DNA from: Marinimicrobium koreense
Lineage (GTDB): Bacteria; Pseudomonadota; Gammaproteobacteria; Pseudomonadales; Cellvibrionaceae
NCBI RefSeq assembly: GCF_003762925.1
Contig: NZ_RJUK01000001.1
Location: 2,852,001-2,916,000 of the forward strand
Reading direction: 5' to 3'
Length of the DNA stretch: 64,000 nt
In this document: one piece after another, positions 50,787 to 60,609 of the stretch
Position numbering within the stretch: the stretch's first letter is position 1
Layout: each line of letters opens with the position of its first letter
Program-made: the position numbers and the translations under genes
The notes under the pieces: model-generated
The model's input: the letters and a program-made list of their open reading frames with translations, nothing else
Databases searched by the model: none
Told to the model about the DNA's origin: nothing

Positions 50787-51923
50787 ATGGAAGAACATCA
50801 TTTTTCCCATCTTTTATTGCAACGACTACCCGGCGCTGGCGCCGCCAAGCGCGCTCGCCTGCTGGAGCACTTCGGCTCCGCCGGAGCGGTCATTGAAGCC
50901 TCCCCCGACGTGCTCAAAGGCTGGCTGGACCCGGAAGCTTGCGCGGCGCTGGGCGATTACCAGCGAAACCCCAGTGGTTGTGCTCTGGCACGAAGTGCGC
51001 GAAAGGATCTGGATTGGCTCGCCGAGCATCCCGAAGTCCAGGTGCTCAGCCTGGAGGATGAAGATTACCCACCGCTGCTTCGGGAAATTCGCCGGGCACC
51101 CCCGCTGCTGTTTGTCCGCGGTTCCGTGACCGCCCTGAGCATGCCGCAGATCGCCATGGTGGGGAGCCGGAATCCATCCACAGGTGGGCGCGATAATGCC
51201 CGCCAGTTCGCCGCCTTTCTGGCGGGGCGGGGCTTTGCCATCACCAGCGGCCTGGCCATGGGGGTTGATGGCTTCGCCCATGCCGGCGCCCTGGATGTGG
51301 AGGGCGTTACCATCGGTGTGGTCGGCACGGGAATTGATCGCGTCTACCCGGCCCGGCACCGTCAATTGGCGGAAGATATTGTCGCCAACGGCGGTGCCGT
51401 CGTATCGGAATTCCCCCTGCGGGCCAGTCCCCAGCCTTCGAACTTTCCCCAGCGCAACCGGATCATCAGCGGCCTGAGTGGTGGCACTCTGGTGGTGGAG
51501 GCCGCCCTCAAAAGCGGCTCCCTGATCACCGCCCGCTACGCCCTGCAACAGAACCGGGAAGTCTTCGCTATCCCCGGCTCCATCCATAACCCCCTGGCCC
51601 GGGGCTGTCACCGCCTGATCCGCGAGGGCGCAACCCTGGTGGAAACCGCGCGGGATATTGTCGAGCAGCTTGGCGGTTACCTGGGGTATCAGAGCGATCT
51701 TTTCAGCGCCTCGTCGGAAGCATCTCTGGAGCTGACAGACAAAGAACAACGGGTGCTCGAAGCGCTGGGTCACGATCCTAGAGATCTTGATTCACTGGCG
51801 GACGACAGTGACTTGGAGGTGGGGGAGCTGTCGGCACTGCTGATTGGTTTGCAACTGAAGGGCGCGATCACCGAAACCGCGGCGGGTTTTGAGCGTACGG
51901 CCTTGGCAAATCTGTGCGATTAG
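50787..51923 (+). CDS. dprA: DNA processing protein DprA (Smf)
   Basis: Loads RecA onto single-stranded DNA taken up during transformation. 378 residues: N-terminal helical SAM-like region, the Rossmann core with MVGSRNPS, SGLAMGVDGFAH, GTGIDRVYPARH and FPQRNRIISGLS, and a C-terminal winged-helix-like domain (about 310-375). Fits between the LysM gene and tsaC as in related bacteria. Confidence 0.96.
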   Translation: MEEHHFSHLLLQRLPGAGAAKRARLLEHFGSAGAVIEASPDVLKGWLDPEACAALGDYQRNPSGCALARSARKDLDWLAEHPEVQVLSLEDEDYPPLLREIRRAPPLLFVRGSVTALSMPQIAMVGSRNPSTGGRDNARQFAAFLAGRGFAITSGLAMGVDGFAHAGALDVEGVTIGVVGTGIDRVYPARHRQLAEDIVANGGAVVSEFPLRASPQPSNFPQRNRIISGLSGGTLVVEAALKSGSLITARYALQQNREVFAIPGSIHNPLARGCHRLIREGATLVETARDIVEQLGGYLGYQSDLFSASSEASLELTDKEQRVLEALGHDPRDLDSLADDSDLEVGELSALLIGLQLKGAITETAAGFERTALANLCD

Positions 51924-51979
51924 GCGCCTTTTCAGTAAACTACGTCCTTTTATGTCCCCGTTGAGAGGATTCGCCCCCG

Positions 51980-52552
51980 ATGAGTACCACTTTTCCCTGG
52001 AGCACTAACCCCCGCATTCAGCGTGCCGCCCAGCGCATGCGCGCTGGTGGCGTGGTCGCCTATCCCACCGAGGCGGTCTGGGGCTTGGGTTGTGATCCCA
52101 ACAATGCCGAGGCGGTGGCGCGGCTATTGGCCCTGAAGAGCCGCCCCTGGGAAAAGGGTCTGATTCTGGTTGCGGCCCGCATCGAACAGTTCGCGCCCCT
52201 GGTCGAGCGCCTAGATAGAGGAATGCAACAACAGTTGCAGGAAACCTGGCCGGGGCCCGTGACCTGGCTGGTGCCCACCGCCGGCCTGGTGCCCGAGTGG
52301 ATCAGCGGACGCTTCGATTCGGTGGCGCTGCGGGTTACCGACCATCCGGTGGCCGCGGGCTTAAGCCTCGCCTTCGGCGGCCCGATCGTCTCCACCTCCG
52401 CCAACCCGGCCGGCAAACCCTCCGCCCGTAACGCCCTGGAGGTCCGCCGATACTTCAAAGACCGGCTGGACGATGTGACTCCCGGGCGTGTCGGTAACCG
52501 AACTCAACCCTCCCAGATTCGCGACTTGATCACCGGGGACATTCTTCGCTGA
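51980..52552 (+). CDS. tsaC: threonylcarbamoyl-AMP synthase TsaC (YrdC/Sua5 family)
   Basis: Makes threonylcarbamoyl-AMP for t6A37 in ANN-decoding tRNAs. 190 residues, the short YrdC-only form. Conserved YPTEAVWGLGCDPNN, LKSRPWEKGLILVA and the STSANPAGKPSA nucleotide-binding stretch are present. In pseudomonads hemF and aroE follow close behind; here 5.4 kb of other DNA intervenes. Confidence 0.96.
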   Translation: MSTTFPWSTNPRIQRAAQRMRAGGVVAYPTEAVWGLGCDPNNAEAVARLLALKSRPWEKGLILVAARIEQFAPLVERLDRGMQQQLQETWPGPVTWLVPTAGLVPEWISGRFDSVALRVTDHPVAAGLSLAFGGPIVSTSANPAGKPSARNALEVRRYFKDRLDDVTPGRVGNRTQPSQIRDLITGDILR

Positions 52553-52574
52553 AATCTATGCAGGCTATCTAGGG

Positions 52575-52687
52575 TGGCAGTGCGGGAAGTATCGGCTTTC
52601 AAGACACGCCGTGAATACATCCCTGTAGGCTCGAATCGCGAATCCCGCGCTCCACGGTCTTGAAAGCCGATACTTCCCGCACTGCCA
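52575..52687 (+). repeat. long-armed palindromic element, copy B
   Basis: Perfect 31-base inverted arms (52575-52605 and 52657-52687) enclose a 51-base core (52606-52656) that is 44/51 identical to the core of copy A and in the same orientation. The arms end in TTTCAAGAC/GTCTTGAAA next to the core, as in copy A, but beyond that are unrelated (CGGGAAGTATCGG here). It begins 22 bases after the tsaC stop and marks the left edge of the 5.4-kb segment that separates tsaC from hemF. Confidence 0.88.
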
Positions 52688-52828
52688 TGCACGCTGTAGG
52701 AAGTGCCATGCATACGTATTCAATCGATTGCAAAAGGTGTATTGTGGTGTTTTCGGCCACTTTCCCCGAACTCGGCCCGCTCCCTCCGGGCGTCGCCGAT
52801 CGATCGAATAACGTAAACGGAGCGCCCC

Positions 52829-55800
52829 ATGAAACGCCCTTATACCCTCCATCGCACCGCATTGCTGGCCACGGCCCTGGGCAGCCTGCTGCTCACCCAG
52901 GCCTGCCAGAAAACTGAACCGGCGCCTGAATTCCAGGCCGCCAGCCCGGCGACGCTGGAGGGCGACATGATTGCCTTTCGCTCCACGCTGGATAACCGGG
53001 CTCGCATGCTGACCGTGCGTCAGCCCGATGACATCAAGCTGGCGTACGACGTGGAAACCGGCAACCTGCACCAGGCCTGGCGGGGCACGGTGCACTTTAC
53101 CGGCGCGGTCTTCGATACCCGACACGGCCCCCAGCCCGTCTCCGAGGGCGACCTCTACCTGACCCAGGATGCCCGGTGGCAGACCGAAGGGGCCAGCGTT
53201 CAGTATGGCGGTCATCGTTATTCCGGCGATCAGCTGGCACTGCGTTACGACGTTGAAGCGGATGGCTGGAAGGCGACGGTCTGGGAAAAGCCCAGCGCCC
53301 GGCTGGAGGAGCAGAGCCTGATCATCACCCGTGAGTTCGCGGTCAATGGTCTGCCCAAAGGGCTGGGCTTGACCCTGACCGGCCTGGCCGAGGCGGCGGA
53401 CCAGTCATTGGTCGGCAGCGGTGAATGGCAGGGCAGTCAGACCCTGCGGCTGAAAAACGGCGTGACCCGGGTACAGCGCACCTTTACCGACCCGACCCGG
53501 GTTGAGCGACCGGATGAGGCGGGCGAGGGCGATCACCCCGGCCAGACACTGGTCGAAGGCAGTGATTGCGCTGCCTGTCACAATCCGGAAATCAAGACGG
53601 TCGGCCCCTCTTACCAGTCCATTGCCGAACGCTATGACAATACCCCGGACAACCGGACCATGCTGGCTAAAAAGATCATTCTCGGGGGCGCCGGCAACTG
53701 GGGCGAGGTGCCCATGAGTCCGCACCCGGACCTCAGCCGGGAAGATGCTGAGCAGATGGTCGACTACATCTTCTCCCTGCAGGAAGAAACGGAGGGAGAA
53801 ACCCGCTGGAATCTCGACCAGCCGGCCACCGACACACTGGAGTTGGTGGCTGAGACCCCGGCCGAGGCCACGGGAGATGGTGCGCTGGTATACCGCCACC
53901 TTTTCAGTGGCGATCAACCCAATATTGAAAGCCTGCGTGGCATGGCCCCATCCGAAGTGGCCCGGGTGTCGCGCATTCACTTCCCGGACAAGGCCTCGTT
54001 CAAGCCTCTGGATCTGCGCTTCGCCCTGCAGGTAAAAACCCACCTGAAAGTGGACGAGACGCTGGAGACCGAGCTGCGCCTGATCAGTGATGATGGCGCG
54101 GTGGTGTACCTGAACGACGAGCTGCTGATCGACAGCTGGGGCTTCCATGGTCCCGAGCCGGAAGATGCCAGCGTTACCCTTGAACCTGGGCTCCACGCAC
54201 TGGAGGTGATCCACTTCCAGAGTCACGGCGGTGCGACCCTGTCGATGCAGTGGCGCAACCCCGAAACCGGCGAGTTTGAAATTATTCCGGCGGAGATGTT
54301 GCAGATCCAGGCCGCTGATCGCCGGGACGTGGTGCCGGTGATTACCGACCCGGAGCGGGTCAAAACCATTCCCGGTGACCAGACCAAAGTCGCTGGTGTA
54401 CATCCGGCCTTCGATCGCTTCCAGGCCCGTCCGGACGAGTTTGAACCCATGGTCGGGGGCATTGATTTTCTGCCCGATGGCCGGATGGTCATCACCACCT
54501 GGGATCCGGAAGGCTCGGTGTATATCGTCAGCGACTACGACCAGGGCCCGGAACAGGCCAGCGTCAAACGTATCGCCCGGGGTCTGGCCGAACCGCTCGG
54601 CGTGAAGGTGGTGGACGGCGATATCTACGTACTGCAGAAACAGGAACTGACCCGTCTTGAAGATGTGAATGGCGATGAGATCATCGACGTTTATCACTCG
54701 GTATCGGCGGACTGGTCCGTGACCGACAATTTCCACGAGTTTGCCTTTGGCCTGGAATACCAGGACGGCCACTTCTACGGCACTCTGGCCACGGCGATTC
54801 TCTCTGGCGGTGCCAGCGCCGACCCCCAGGCGCCGGATCGTGGCAAGGCCATCAAAATCCGTAAAACCGACGGGCAGGTGGAGTTCGTTGCCCAGGGCCT
54901 GCGCACGCCGAACGGCATTGGCTTTGGTGTGGACGGCGAGCTGTTTATCGCCGATAACCAGGGCGATTGGTTGCCTTCCAGCAAAATCGTCGAACTGACG
55001 CCAGGGGCCTGGTACGGCTCGCGCTCGGTGGACTTCGAGGGCACCGCCGACCTGACCGAAACCAAACCGGTGGTCTGGCTGCCCCAGGACGAAATCGGCA
55101 ATTCCCCCAGTGAGCCGGCGCCGCTGAACGTCGGCCCCTACCAGAACCAGATGATCCACGGCGAAGTGACCCACGGCGGCATCAAACGGGTGTACGCCGA
55201 GCGGGTGAACGGCCGTCTGCAGGGCGCCGTGTTCCGCTTTATCCAGGGGCTGGAAGCCGGCGTCAACCGCCTCGACTGGGCGCCGGATGGTTCACTGATC
55301 GTCGGTGGTGTCGGCAACCCGGGCAACTGGGCCGATGGTGAAAAACAGTGGTACGGACTGGAACGTCTGGTCTACAACGGCGAGACCGCCTTTGAGATGC
55401 TCAGCGTCAGCGCCCGCTCCGACGGCTTTGTGATCGAGTTTACCGAGCCGGTGAAGGTGGGCCAGAATATCAGCCCCGAAGATTTTGAGATTCTTCAGTG
55501 GTATTACGAGCCCACCGCCGAGTATGGCGGTCCGAAAAAGAACGTCACCGAGTTGCCGGTGGAGGGCTTTGCCCTGTCGGAGGACCGCAAGCGGGTGAGC
55601 TTCAAGCTCGGCGGACTCAAGCCCGACCATGTGGTGTATTTCCGCATCGCCCGGCCCTTTGTCAGTGAGACCGACAACAGCCTGTGGACCACGGAAGCCT
55701 GGTACACCCTCAACGCCATTCCGGAAGACCAACCGGTGGCGCTCGAGGGTCGTCAGCCCGAGCACAATCAACTGACCGAGATCGAGCAGGCCGAAGGCTG

Positions 55801-56410
55801 GAAGCTGCTCTTTGATGGCAAAACCCTCAACGGCTTGCGCAACTACAACGCCGATACCCTGGGGGAGCGCTGGGTCATAGACGATGGTGCCTTGCATATG
55901 CAGGCCAACGATGGTCGCTCCGGTGGGGATCTGGTGATCACCGACGAACCGCTGACCAGCTTCGAGCTGTACTTGGAGTGGAAGCTGGCGCGCAACGGCA
56001 ACAGCGGCATCATCTACAGCGTGGATGAGTCGCCGGAGCTGGAGGCGCCCTATATGAGTGGCCCGGAGTATCAACTACTGGATAATATCGGCCACCCGGA
56101 CAGTGAGATCTACACCCATCGGGCCGCCGATCTTTATGACCTGATTGCCGCCACGCCGGTCACCGTGAATCCGGCCGGCGAGTGGAACCGCACCCGTCTG
56201 GTGGTGGATAACGGGCGGATCGAGCACTGGCTCAATGGCTTTAAAGTGGTGGAAGCCGAGATGGGCACTCCGGAATGGGAGGCGATGATCGCCGAGAGCA
56301 AGTTTGCAGACTGGGAGGCCTTTGCGACGACCCCGGAGGGGCATGTGGTTCTCCAGGATCACGATGACCCGGTGTGGTTCCGTAATATCAAGTTGCGGGA
56401 GTTGCCGTAA
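52829..56410 (+). CDS. multidomain lipoprotein: cytochrome c, PA14, beta-propeller, DUF1080 (3-keto-disaccharide hydrolase)
   Basis: 1193 residues. Lipoprotein signal with lipid cysteine at 26 (LLTQAC). An N-terminal region of unassigned type (about 30-225); a mono-haem cytochrome c domain with CAACH at 247-251 and a candidate axial Met at 296 (VPMSPHPDLS); a PA14-like carbohydrate-binding domain (about 354-490, LRLISDDGAVVYLNDELLIDSW); a glucose/sorbosone dehydrogenase-like propeller (about 520-845, GGIDFLPDGRMVITTW, LRTPNGIGFGVDGELF); a short beta domain; and a C-terminal DUF1080 domain (about 990-1193, GWKLLFDGKTLNGL, SGIIYSVDE, GPEYQLLDN). DUF1080 proteins include 3-keto-disaccharide hydrolases. 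The cytochrome could take electrons from a sugar dehydrogenase. Domain calls are by pattern; function is inference. Upstream starts are excluded by the lipobox. Confidence 0.82.
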   Translation: MKRPYTLHRTALLATALGSLLLTQACQKTEPAPEFQAASPATLEGDMIAFRSTLDNRARMLTVRQPDDIKLAYDVETGNLHQAWRGTVHFTGAVFDTRHGPQPVSEGDLYLTQDARWQTEGASVQYGGHRYSGDQLALRYDVEADGWKATVWEKPSARLEEQSLIITREFAVNGLPKGLGLTLTGLAEAADQSLVGSGEWQGSQTLRLKNGVTRVQRTFTDPTRVERPDEAGEGDHPGQTLVEGSDCAACHNPEIKTVGPSYQSIAERYDNTPDNRTMLAKKIILGGAGNWGEVPMSPHPDLSREDAEQMVDYIFSLQEETEGETRWNLDQPATDTLELVAETPAEATGDGALVYRHLFSGDQPNIESLRGMAPSEVARVSRIHFPDKASFKPLDLRFALQVKTHLKVDETLETELRLISDDGAVVYLNDELLIDSWGFHGPEPEDASVTLEPGLHALEVIHFQSHGGATLSMQWRNPETGEFEIIPAEMLQIQAADRRDVVPVITDPERVKTIPGDQTKVAGVHPAFDRFQARPDEFEPMVGGIDFLPDGRMVITTWDPEGSVYIVSDYDQGPEQASVKRIARGLAEPLGVKVVDGDIYVLQKQELTRLEDVNGDEIIDVYHSVSADWSVTDNFHEFAFGLEYQDGHFYGTLATAILSGGASADPQAPDRGKAIKIRKTDGQVEFVAQGLRTPNGIGFGVDGELFIADNQGDWLPSSKIVELTPGAWYGSRSVDFEGTADLTETKPVVWLPQDEIGNSPSEPAPLNVGPYQNQMIHGEVTHGGIKRVYAERVNGRLQGAVFRFIQGLEAGVNRLDWAPDGSLIVGGVGNPGNWADGEKQWYGLERLVYNGETAFEMLSVSARSDGFVIEFTEPVKVGQNISPEDFEILQWYYEPTAEYGGPKKNVTELPVEGFALSEDRKRVSFKLGGLKPDHVVYFRIARPFVSETDNSLWTTEAWYTLNAIPEDQPVALEGRQPEHNQLTEIEQAEGWKLLFDGKTLNGLRNYNADTLGERWVIDDGALHMQANDGRSGGDLVITDEPLTSFELYLEWKLARNGNSGIIYSVDESPELEAPYMSGPEYQLLDNIGHPDSEIYTHRAADLYDLIAATPVTVNPAGEWNRTRLVVDNGRIEHWLNGFKVVEAEMGTPEWEAMIAESKFADWEAFATTPEGHVVLQDHDDPVWFRNIKLRELP

Positions 56411-56420
56411 ACATTTGGGT

Positions 56421-56459
56421 GATGGCGGGTGCGGCCGTTGGCCTTACCCGCCCTACGCG
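56421..56459 (+). repeat. dispersed short palindrome, copy 2
   Basis: GGCGGGT and ACCCGCC arms around GCGGCCGTTGGCCTT, followed by CTACGCG. A wider imperfect pair (GGGTGATGGCGGGT with ACCCGCCGTCACCC downstream) makes a larger hairpin between the two convergent genes, which may serve as their terminator. Confidence 0.7.
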
Positions 56460-56513
56460 GCCTGTTGTGCCAACGAAACGGACCCGCCGTCACCCAATCC
56501 ATTCACCTAATCG

Positions 56514-57617
56514 CTACAACTCAATCCGCTTACCATCCTCCCGGGCGGACTTGAAAATCGCCTGGACAATGCGAATATCCCGCAAGCCCTCCTCGCCGGG
56601 CACCATGACCGGCATATCCTGCAAAATGGCCCTGGCATCGTCGTCCATCTGTGCGGCTTGTTGATTGGCGATGGGTTTGTCCAGCTTCCTACCATCGCTG
56701 GTCGCTCCCTGCACACCGTTGTAATTGGACATGGGCCGCAGGTAATAGGAACCCTCCGCGCAGGTCACCTCCAGCTTATTACCTGGCTTCACAAAACTGG
56801 TCATACACTCGGCCACCGCGCCGCCCGGAAACTCCAGGGTAAAGTGCGTCGTGGAATCCACCTCGGTAAACACCTCCGGGTGGGTAATCTCATGGCGGCC
56901 GGATACCGCAATGGGCTCTACCCCCGCCGCGTAACGCGACCCGTTAAGCGGGTAGACGCCCATATCGTACATGGCCCCACCGCCCATATCGGCGCGCATC
57001 CGCCAGTTGTCCGGCGAGCGATTTTCGCCACCGGAATAAGCCGCCACAGCTTCAATGCGCTCGATCGCCCCGTAGGGTTTGTCCTTGGCAAACTGCATCA
57101 CCGTCTGGGTATTCGGCTCATGCTGCATCCGGTAGCCGATGCTCAGCTTCACATTGTTTTCACGGCAGGCATCAATAATCTCCTGACACTCCGCCTCATC
57201 CATCGCCATCGGCTTCTCGCACCACACATGCTTCCCCGCATTGGCGCCGATCACCGAAAACTTCCTATGCAGACTCGTGGGCGTCACCACGTAAATCACA
57301 TCAATATCCGGGTTATCGGCGATGGCGTGCATGTTCTCGTAGTTGTACACATTGGCGTCCTTGATACCGTATTTTTCCTGCCATACCGGAATCTTCTCCG
57401 GGCTACCGGTGACAATCCCGCGCAACTCACAGTGCTGGGTCAGTTGCAGTGCCGGCGCGAGCTGGTTGGTGCTGTAGCCACCGAGACCGACCAGGGCGAC
57501 GCCCAGCTTGCGGGAGGGATTGCCCAGTAGGTGGGGGGACCAGCCGGACGAGAGCAGGGCGGTTGAGGCGCCGAGGCCTTGCAGGAAGCGGCGGCGGTTG
57601 AAGTTGGGGTGGGGCAT
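56514..57617 (-). CDS. Tat-exported Gfo/Idh/MocA family oxidoreductase
   Basis: NAD(P)-dependent sugar oxidoreductase family, 367 residues. The N-terminus carries a twin-arginine signal NRRRFLQGLGAST, so the enzyme is exported with its cofactor, as in Zymomonas glucose-fructose oxidoreductase. Rossmann motif VALVGLGGYS, then the family-defining WCEKPMAMD (EKP) and a C-terminal domain with GGGAMYDMGVYPLN. It converges on the multidomain lipoprotein gene. Substrate unknown; role in modifying or reducing 3-keto sugars, or in glucose-fructose exchange, is possible. Confidence 0.88.
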   Translation of the reverse strand: MPHPNFNRRRFLQGLGASTALLSSGWSPHLLGNPSRKLGVALVGLGGYSTNQLAPALQLTQHCELRGIVTGSPEKIPVWQEKYGIKDANVYNYENMHAIADNPDIDVIYVVTPTSLHRKFSVIGANAGKHVWCEKPMAMDEAECQEIIDACRENNVKLSIGYRMQHEPNTQTVMQFAKDKPYGAIERIEAVAAYSGGENRSPDNWRMRADMGGGAMYDMGVYPLNGSRYAAGVEPIAVSGRHEITHPEVFTEVDSTTHFTLEFPGGAVAECMTSFVKPGNKLEVTCAEGSYYLRPMSNYNGVQGATSDGRKLDKPIANQQAAQMDDDARAILQDMPVMVPGEEGLRDIRIVQAIFKSAREDGKRIEL

Positions 57618-57673
57618 GATTTTACCTCCAAGTTACCGAGTTTTAGTCGCGTTGGGAGGAGCATATGGTTTGG

Positions 57674-57709
57674 GTAACGGCGGGTGCGCTCCGCTTACCC
57701 GCCCTACGC
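57674..57709 (+). repeat. dispersed short palindrome, copy 3
   Basis: GTAACGGCGGGTGCG, CTCCGCTT, ACCCGCCCTACGC: the reverse-oriented match to copy 1. Lies in the 369-base gap between the Gfo/Idh gene and hemF. Confidence 0.75.
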
Positions 57710-57742
57710 AGACCACGTACAGTACGCAGAATGTGGCACGGA

Positions 57743-57851
57743 GGGTTTGCGTGGAATTACCGGTTGGAGACTCTCGGAGGCAGGGAGCCGACGAGAAGCC
57801 TCCAGGGATGGATTCACGGCGGGTCTCCAACCGGTAATTCCACGCAAACCC
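57743..57851 (-). repeat. long-armed palindromic element, copy C (inverted relative to A and B)
   Basis: Perfect 29-base arms (57743-57771 and 57823-57851; arm core GGAATTACCGGTTGG) around a 51-base core (57772-57822). Read on the minus strand, the first 27 core bases match copy B at 23 positions (GCCGTGAATCCATCCCTGGAGGCT), with the remainder diverged. The inner part has its own stem GGAGGC/GCCTCC. The arms end in GGAGAC/GTCTCC next to the core rather than CAAGAC/GTCTTG. It lies 135 bases before hemF and closes the segment opened by copy B. Confidence 0.82.
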
Positions 57852-57956
57852 GGTGGTGAACGTTTTAGTGCTTAGTTACGAATGGTTCGACCATAACCCA
57901 GTTTAGATCACTCTGGCCATGAGTTTCGCCTCCTTGGGCCTGGACGCGTACAATAG

Positions 57957-58907
<951 letters not shown>

Positions 58908-58925
58908 CAATAGCTGGAAGGTTGT

Positions 58926-59762
58926 ATGACAGACGCTTACGCCGTATTCGGCGATCCCATCGCCCAGAGTAAGTCCCCCTATATCCACCGTCAGTTTGCC
59001 GAGCAGACCGGGGAAGATATCGCCTACACCAAACAACAGGTGGCCGAAAAAGACTTCGAGCAGGCCGCCGATGCGTTTTTCGCCAGTGGCGGCAAAGGCC
59101 TGAACATCACCGCCCCGGACAAACTGGCCGCCTATGGTTATGCGGCCCGCCTGACACCGCGTGCCCGCCGCGCCGGTGCGGTGAACACCCTGGTAAAGCG
59201 AGCGGACGGTACCCTGCTGGGCGACACCACCGATGGGATCGGCATGGTAAACGACATGCACAACCTCGGCTGGGAGATAGCTGGCAAGCGGGTGCTGATC
59301 CTGGGTGCCGGGGGGGCGGTGCGCGGCGTACTTCAACCGCTGATGGAGCAGGAACCCGGCTCACTGACCATCGCCAACCGCACCGTGCACAAGGCCGAGC
59401 AACTGGCCAAAGGGTTTGCCGACCTGGGCGTGATTGAACCGTTGGGGTACGAGGCCTTGAGCGGACGTCAGTTTGACCTGGTGATCAATGGCACCTCCGC
59501 CGGCTTCGGCGGCGAACTGCCGCCCCTGCCCGAGGAGCTGCTGGCCGAGGGTGCTGCCTGTTACGACATGATGTACGCCGCCGAACCGACACTGTTTCTG
59601 CAGTGGGCCGAAGCCCACGGCGCTGCCCGACTGACCGATGGCCTGGGCATGCTGGTGGGACAGGCGGCGGAGTCCTTCTATCTCTGGCGCCAGGTGCGCC
59701 CGGAAGTGGTCCCGGTGATTACCGCGCTGCGCCGGAGCCTGTCTGCCAAAAAAGGGGCGTAA
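58926..59762 (+). CDS. aroE: shikimate dehydrogenase (NADP+)
   Basis: Reduces 3-dehydroshikimate to shikimate in aromatic amino acid synthesis. 278 residues; the shikimate pocket FGDPIAQSKSP (residues 8-18), GLNITAPDKLAAY with the catalytic lysine (the more usual motif is NVTxPxK), and the NADP-binding GAGGAVRGVL near 126-135. Co-transcribed with hemF. A family variant in NITAPDK rather than NVTVPFK is visible but normal. Confidence 0.96.
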   Translation: MTDAYAVFGDPIAQSKSPYIHRQFAEQTGEDIAYTKQQVAEKDFEQAADAFFASGGKGLNITAPDKLAAYGYAARLTPRARRAGAVNTLVKRADGTLLGDTTDGIGMVNDMHNLGWEIAGKRVLILGAGGAVRGVLQPLMEQEPGSLTIANRTVHKAEQLAKGFADLGVIEPLGYEALSGRQFDLVINGTSAGFGGELPPLPEELLAEGAACYDMMYAAEPTLFLQWAEAHGAARLTDGLGMLVGQAAESFYLWRQVRPEVVPVITALRRSLSAKKGA

Positions 59763-59856
59763 GCCCTGTCGGCTTTGCTGTAAGATAAATAGCATTTATG
59801 GTCGGTAAGGCGCGTCGGCGCGTATATCCGGCTTTCCAACCACAGCGAGCAAGGTA

Positions 59857-60582
59857 ATGAGCAGACTAGAGGGCGGCCGCAACCTGACCCATCAGGTGAC
59901 CTACCAACTGGGCGCAGCCATTGTGCGCGGGGAGTACAGTGTCAATGATCCCCTGCCCACCGAGGCGGACTTGTGCGAGCAGTTTGATATCAGTCGCAGC
60001 GTAGTGCGTGAAGCGGTGAAAATGCTCACCGCCAAGGGGCTGATTTCCTCCCGGCCCCGCCAGGGCATTCGGGTGCAACCCAACCATCGCTGGAACATGT
60101 TTGACGAGGACGTTCTGGAGTGGACCCTGAGCAGCCGCCCCTCCCTGTCGCTGCTGCGCGAGTTCACCGAGCTGCGCATCGGCATCGAGCCCGAAGCGGC
60201 CATTCTCGCCGCCCGGAAGCAGAACCGGGAGCGGATTGCCGATATCGAAAAAGCGCTCTTGCGCATGGAAGCCGCCGAACGGGGCAACGATGACCCCCTG
60301 GAGGCGGACATTGCCTTCCACTCGGCTATTCTTTTGGCCAGCGAAAACCGCTTCTTCATTCAGCTGCGCAATTTCATTCAGACCGCGCTGCGCGTCAGTA
60401 TCGCCTCCACCAATCAGATGAAAGGCGTTACCGTGGCCAGCGAAGCCGACCATCGGACGGTGTACGAGGCGATTGCGCGCGGTGATGTGGAGGGCGCGGG
60501 CAAGGCTGCTGTTGCCCTGTTGGAGGAAGCGCTCCACCTGATCGACGCCGCGATTGCGGCTCGCCGCACCGAAACCGCCTGA
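59857..60582 (+). CDS. GntR-type (FadR/FCD subfamily) transcriptional regulator
   Basis: 241 residues. N-terminal winged helix-turn-helix (about 8-75: AIVRGEYSVNDPLPTEADLCEQFDISRSVVREAVKMLTAKGL, in pieces), C-terminal FCD effector domain with the metal-ligand positions DIAFHSAIL and EADHRTVYEAI. Members of this branch control sugar-acid catabolism. It is 27 bases upstream of the dehydratase gene and likely regulates the downstream operon and itself; a good candidate operator is the palindrome at 63254. Confidence 0.9.
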   Translation: MSRLEGGRNLTHQVTYQLGAAIVRGEYSVNDPLPTEADLCEQFDISRSVVREAVKMLTAKGLISSRPRQGIRVQPNHRWNMFDEDVLEWTLSSRPSLSLLREFTELRIGIEPEAAILAARKQNRERIADIEKALLRMEAAERGNDDPLEADIAFHSAILLASENRFFIQLRNFIQTALRVSIASTNQMKGVTVASEADHRTVYEAIARGDVEGAGKAAVALLEEALHLIDAAIAARRTETA

Positions 60583-60609
60583 TTTTCATGTCTGCAGGAA
60601 CCCTCCCCC

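Noticed and set aside
52504-52713. Small frame with FQDRGARDSRFEPTGMY through palindrome copy B (also 2255-2473 in copy A)
   Set aside because: Similar peptide in both copies reflects the shared repeat DNA, not a protein; arms differ in frame and no ribosome site is present.
53405-55174. 589-codon antisense frame within the multidomain lipoprotein gene
   Set aside because: Shadow of a GC-rich coding sequence; the plus-strand frame has clear haem, PA14 and DUF1080 motifs.
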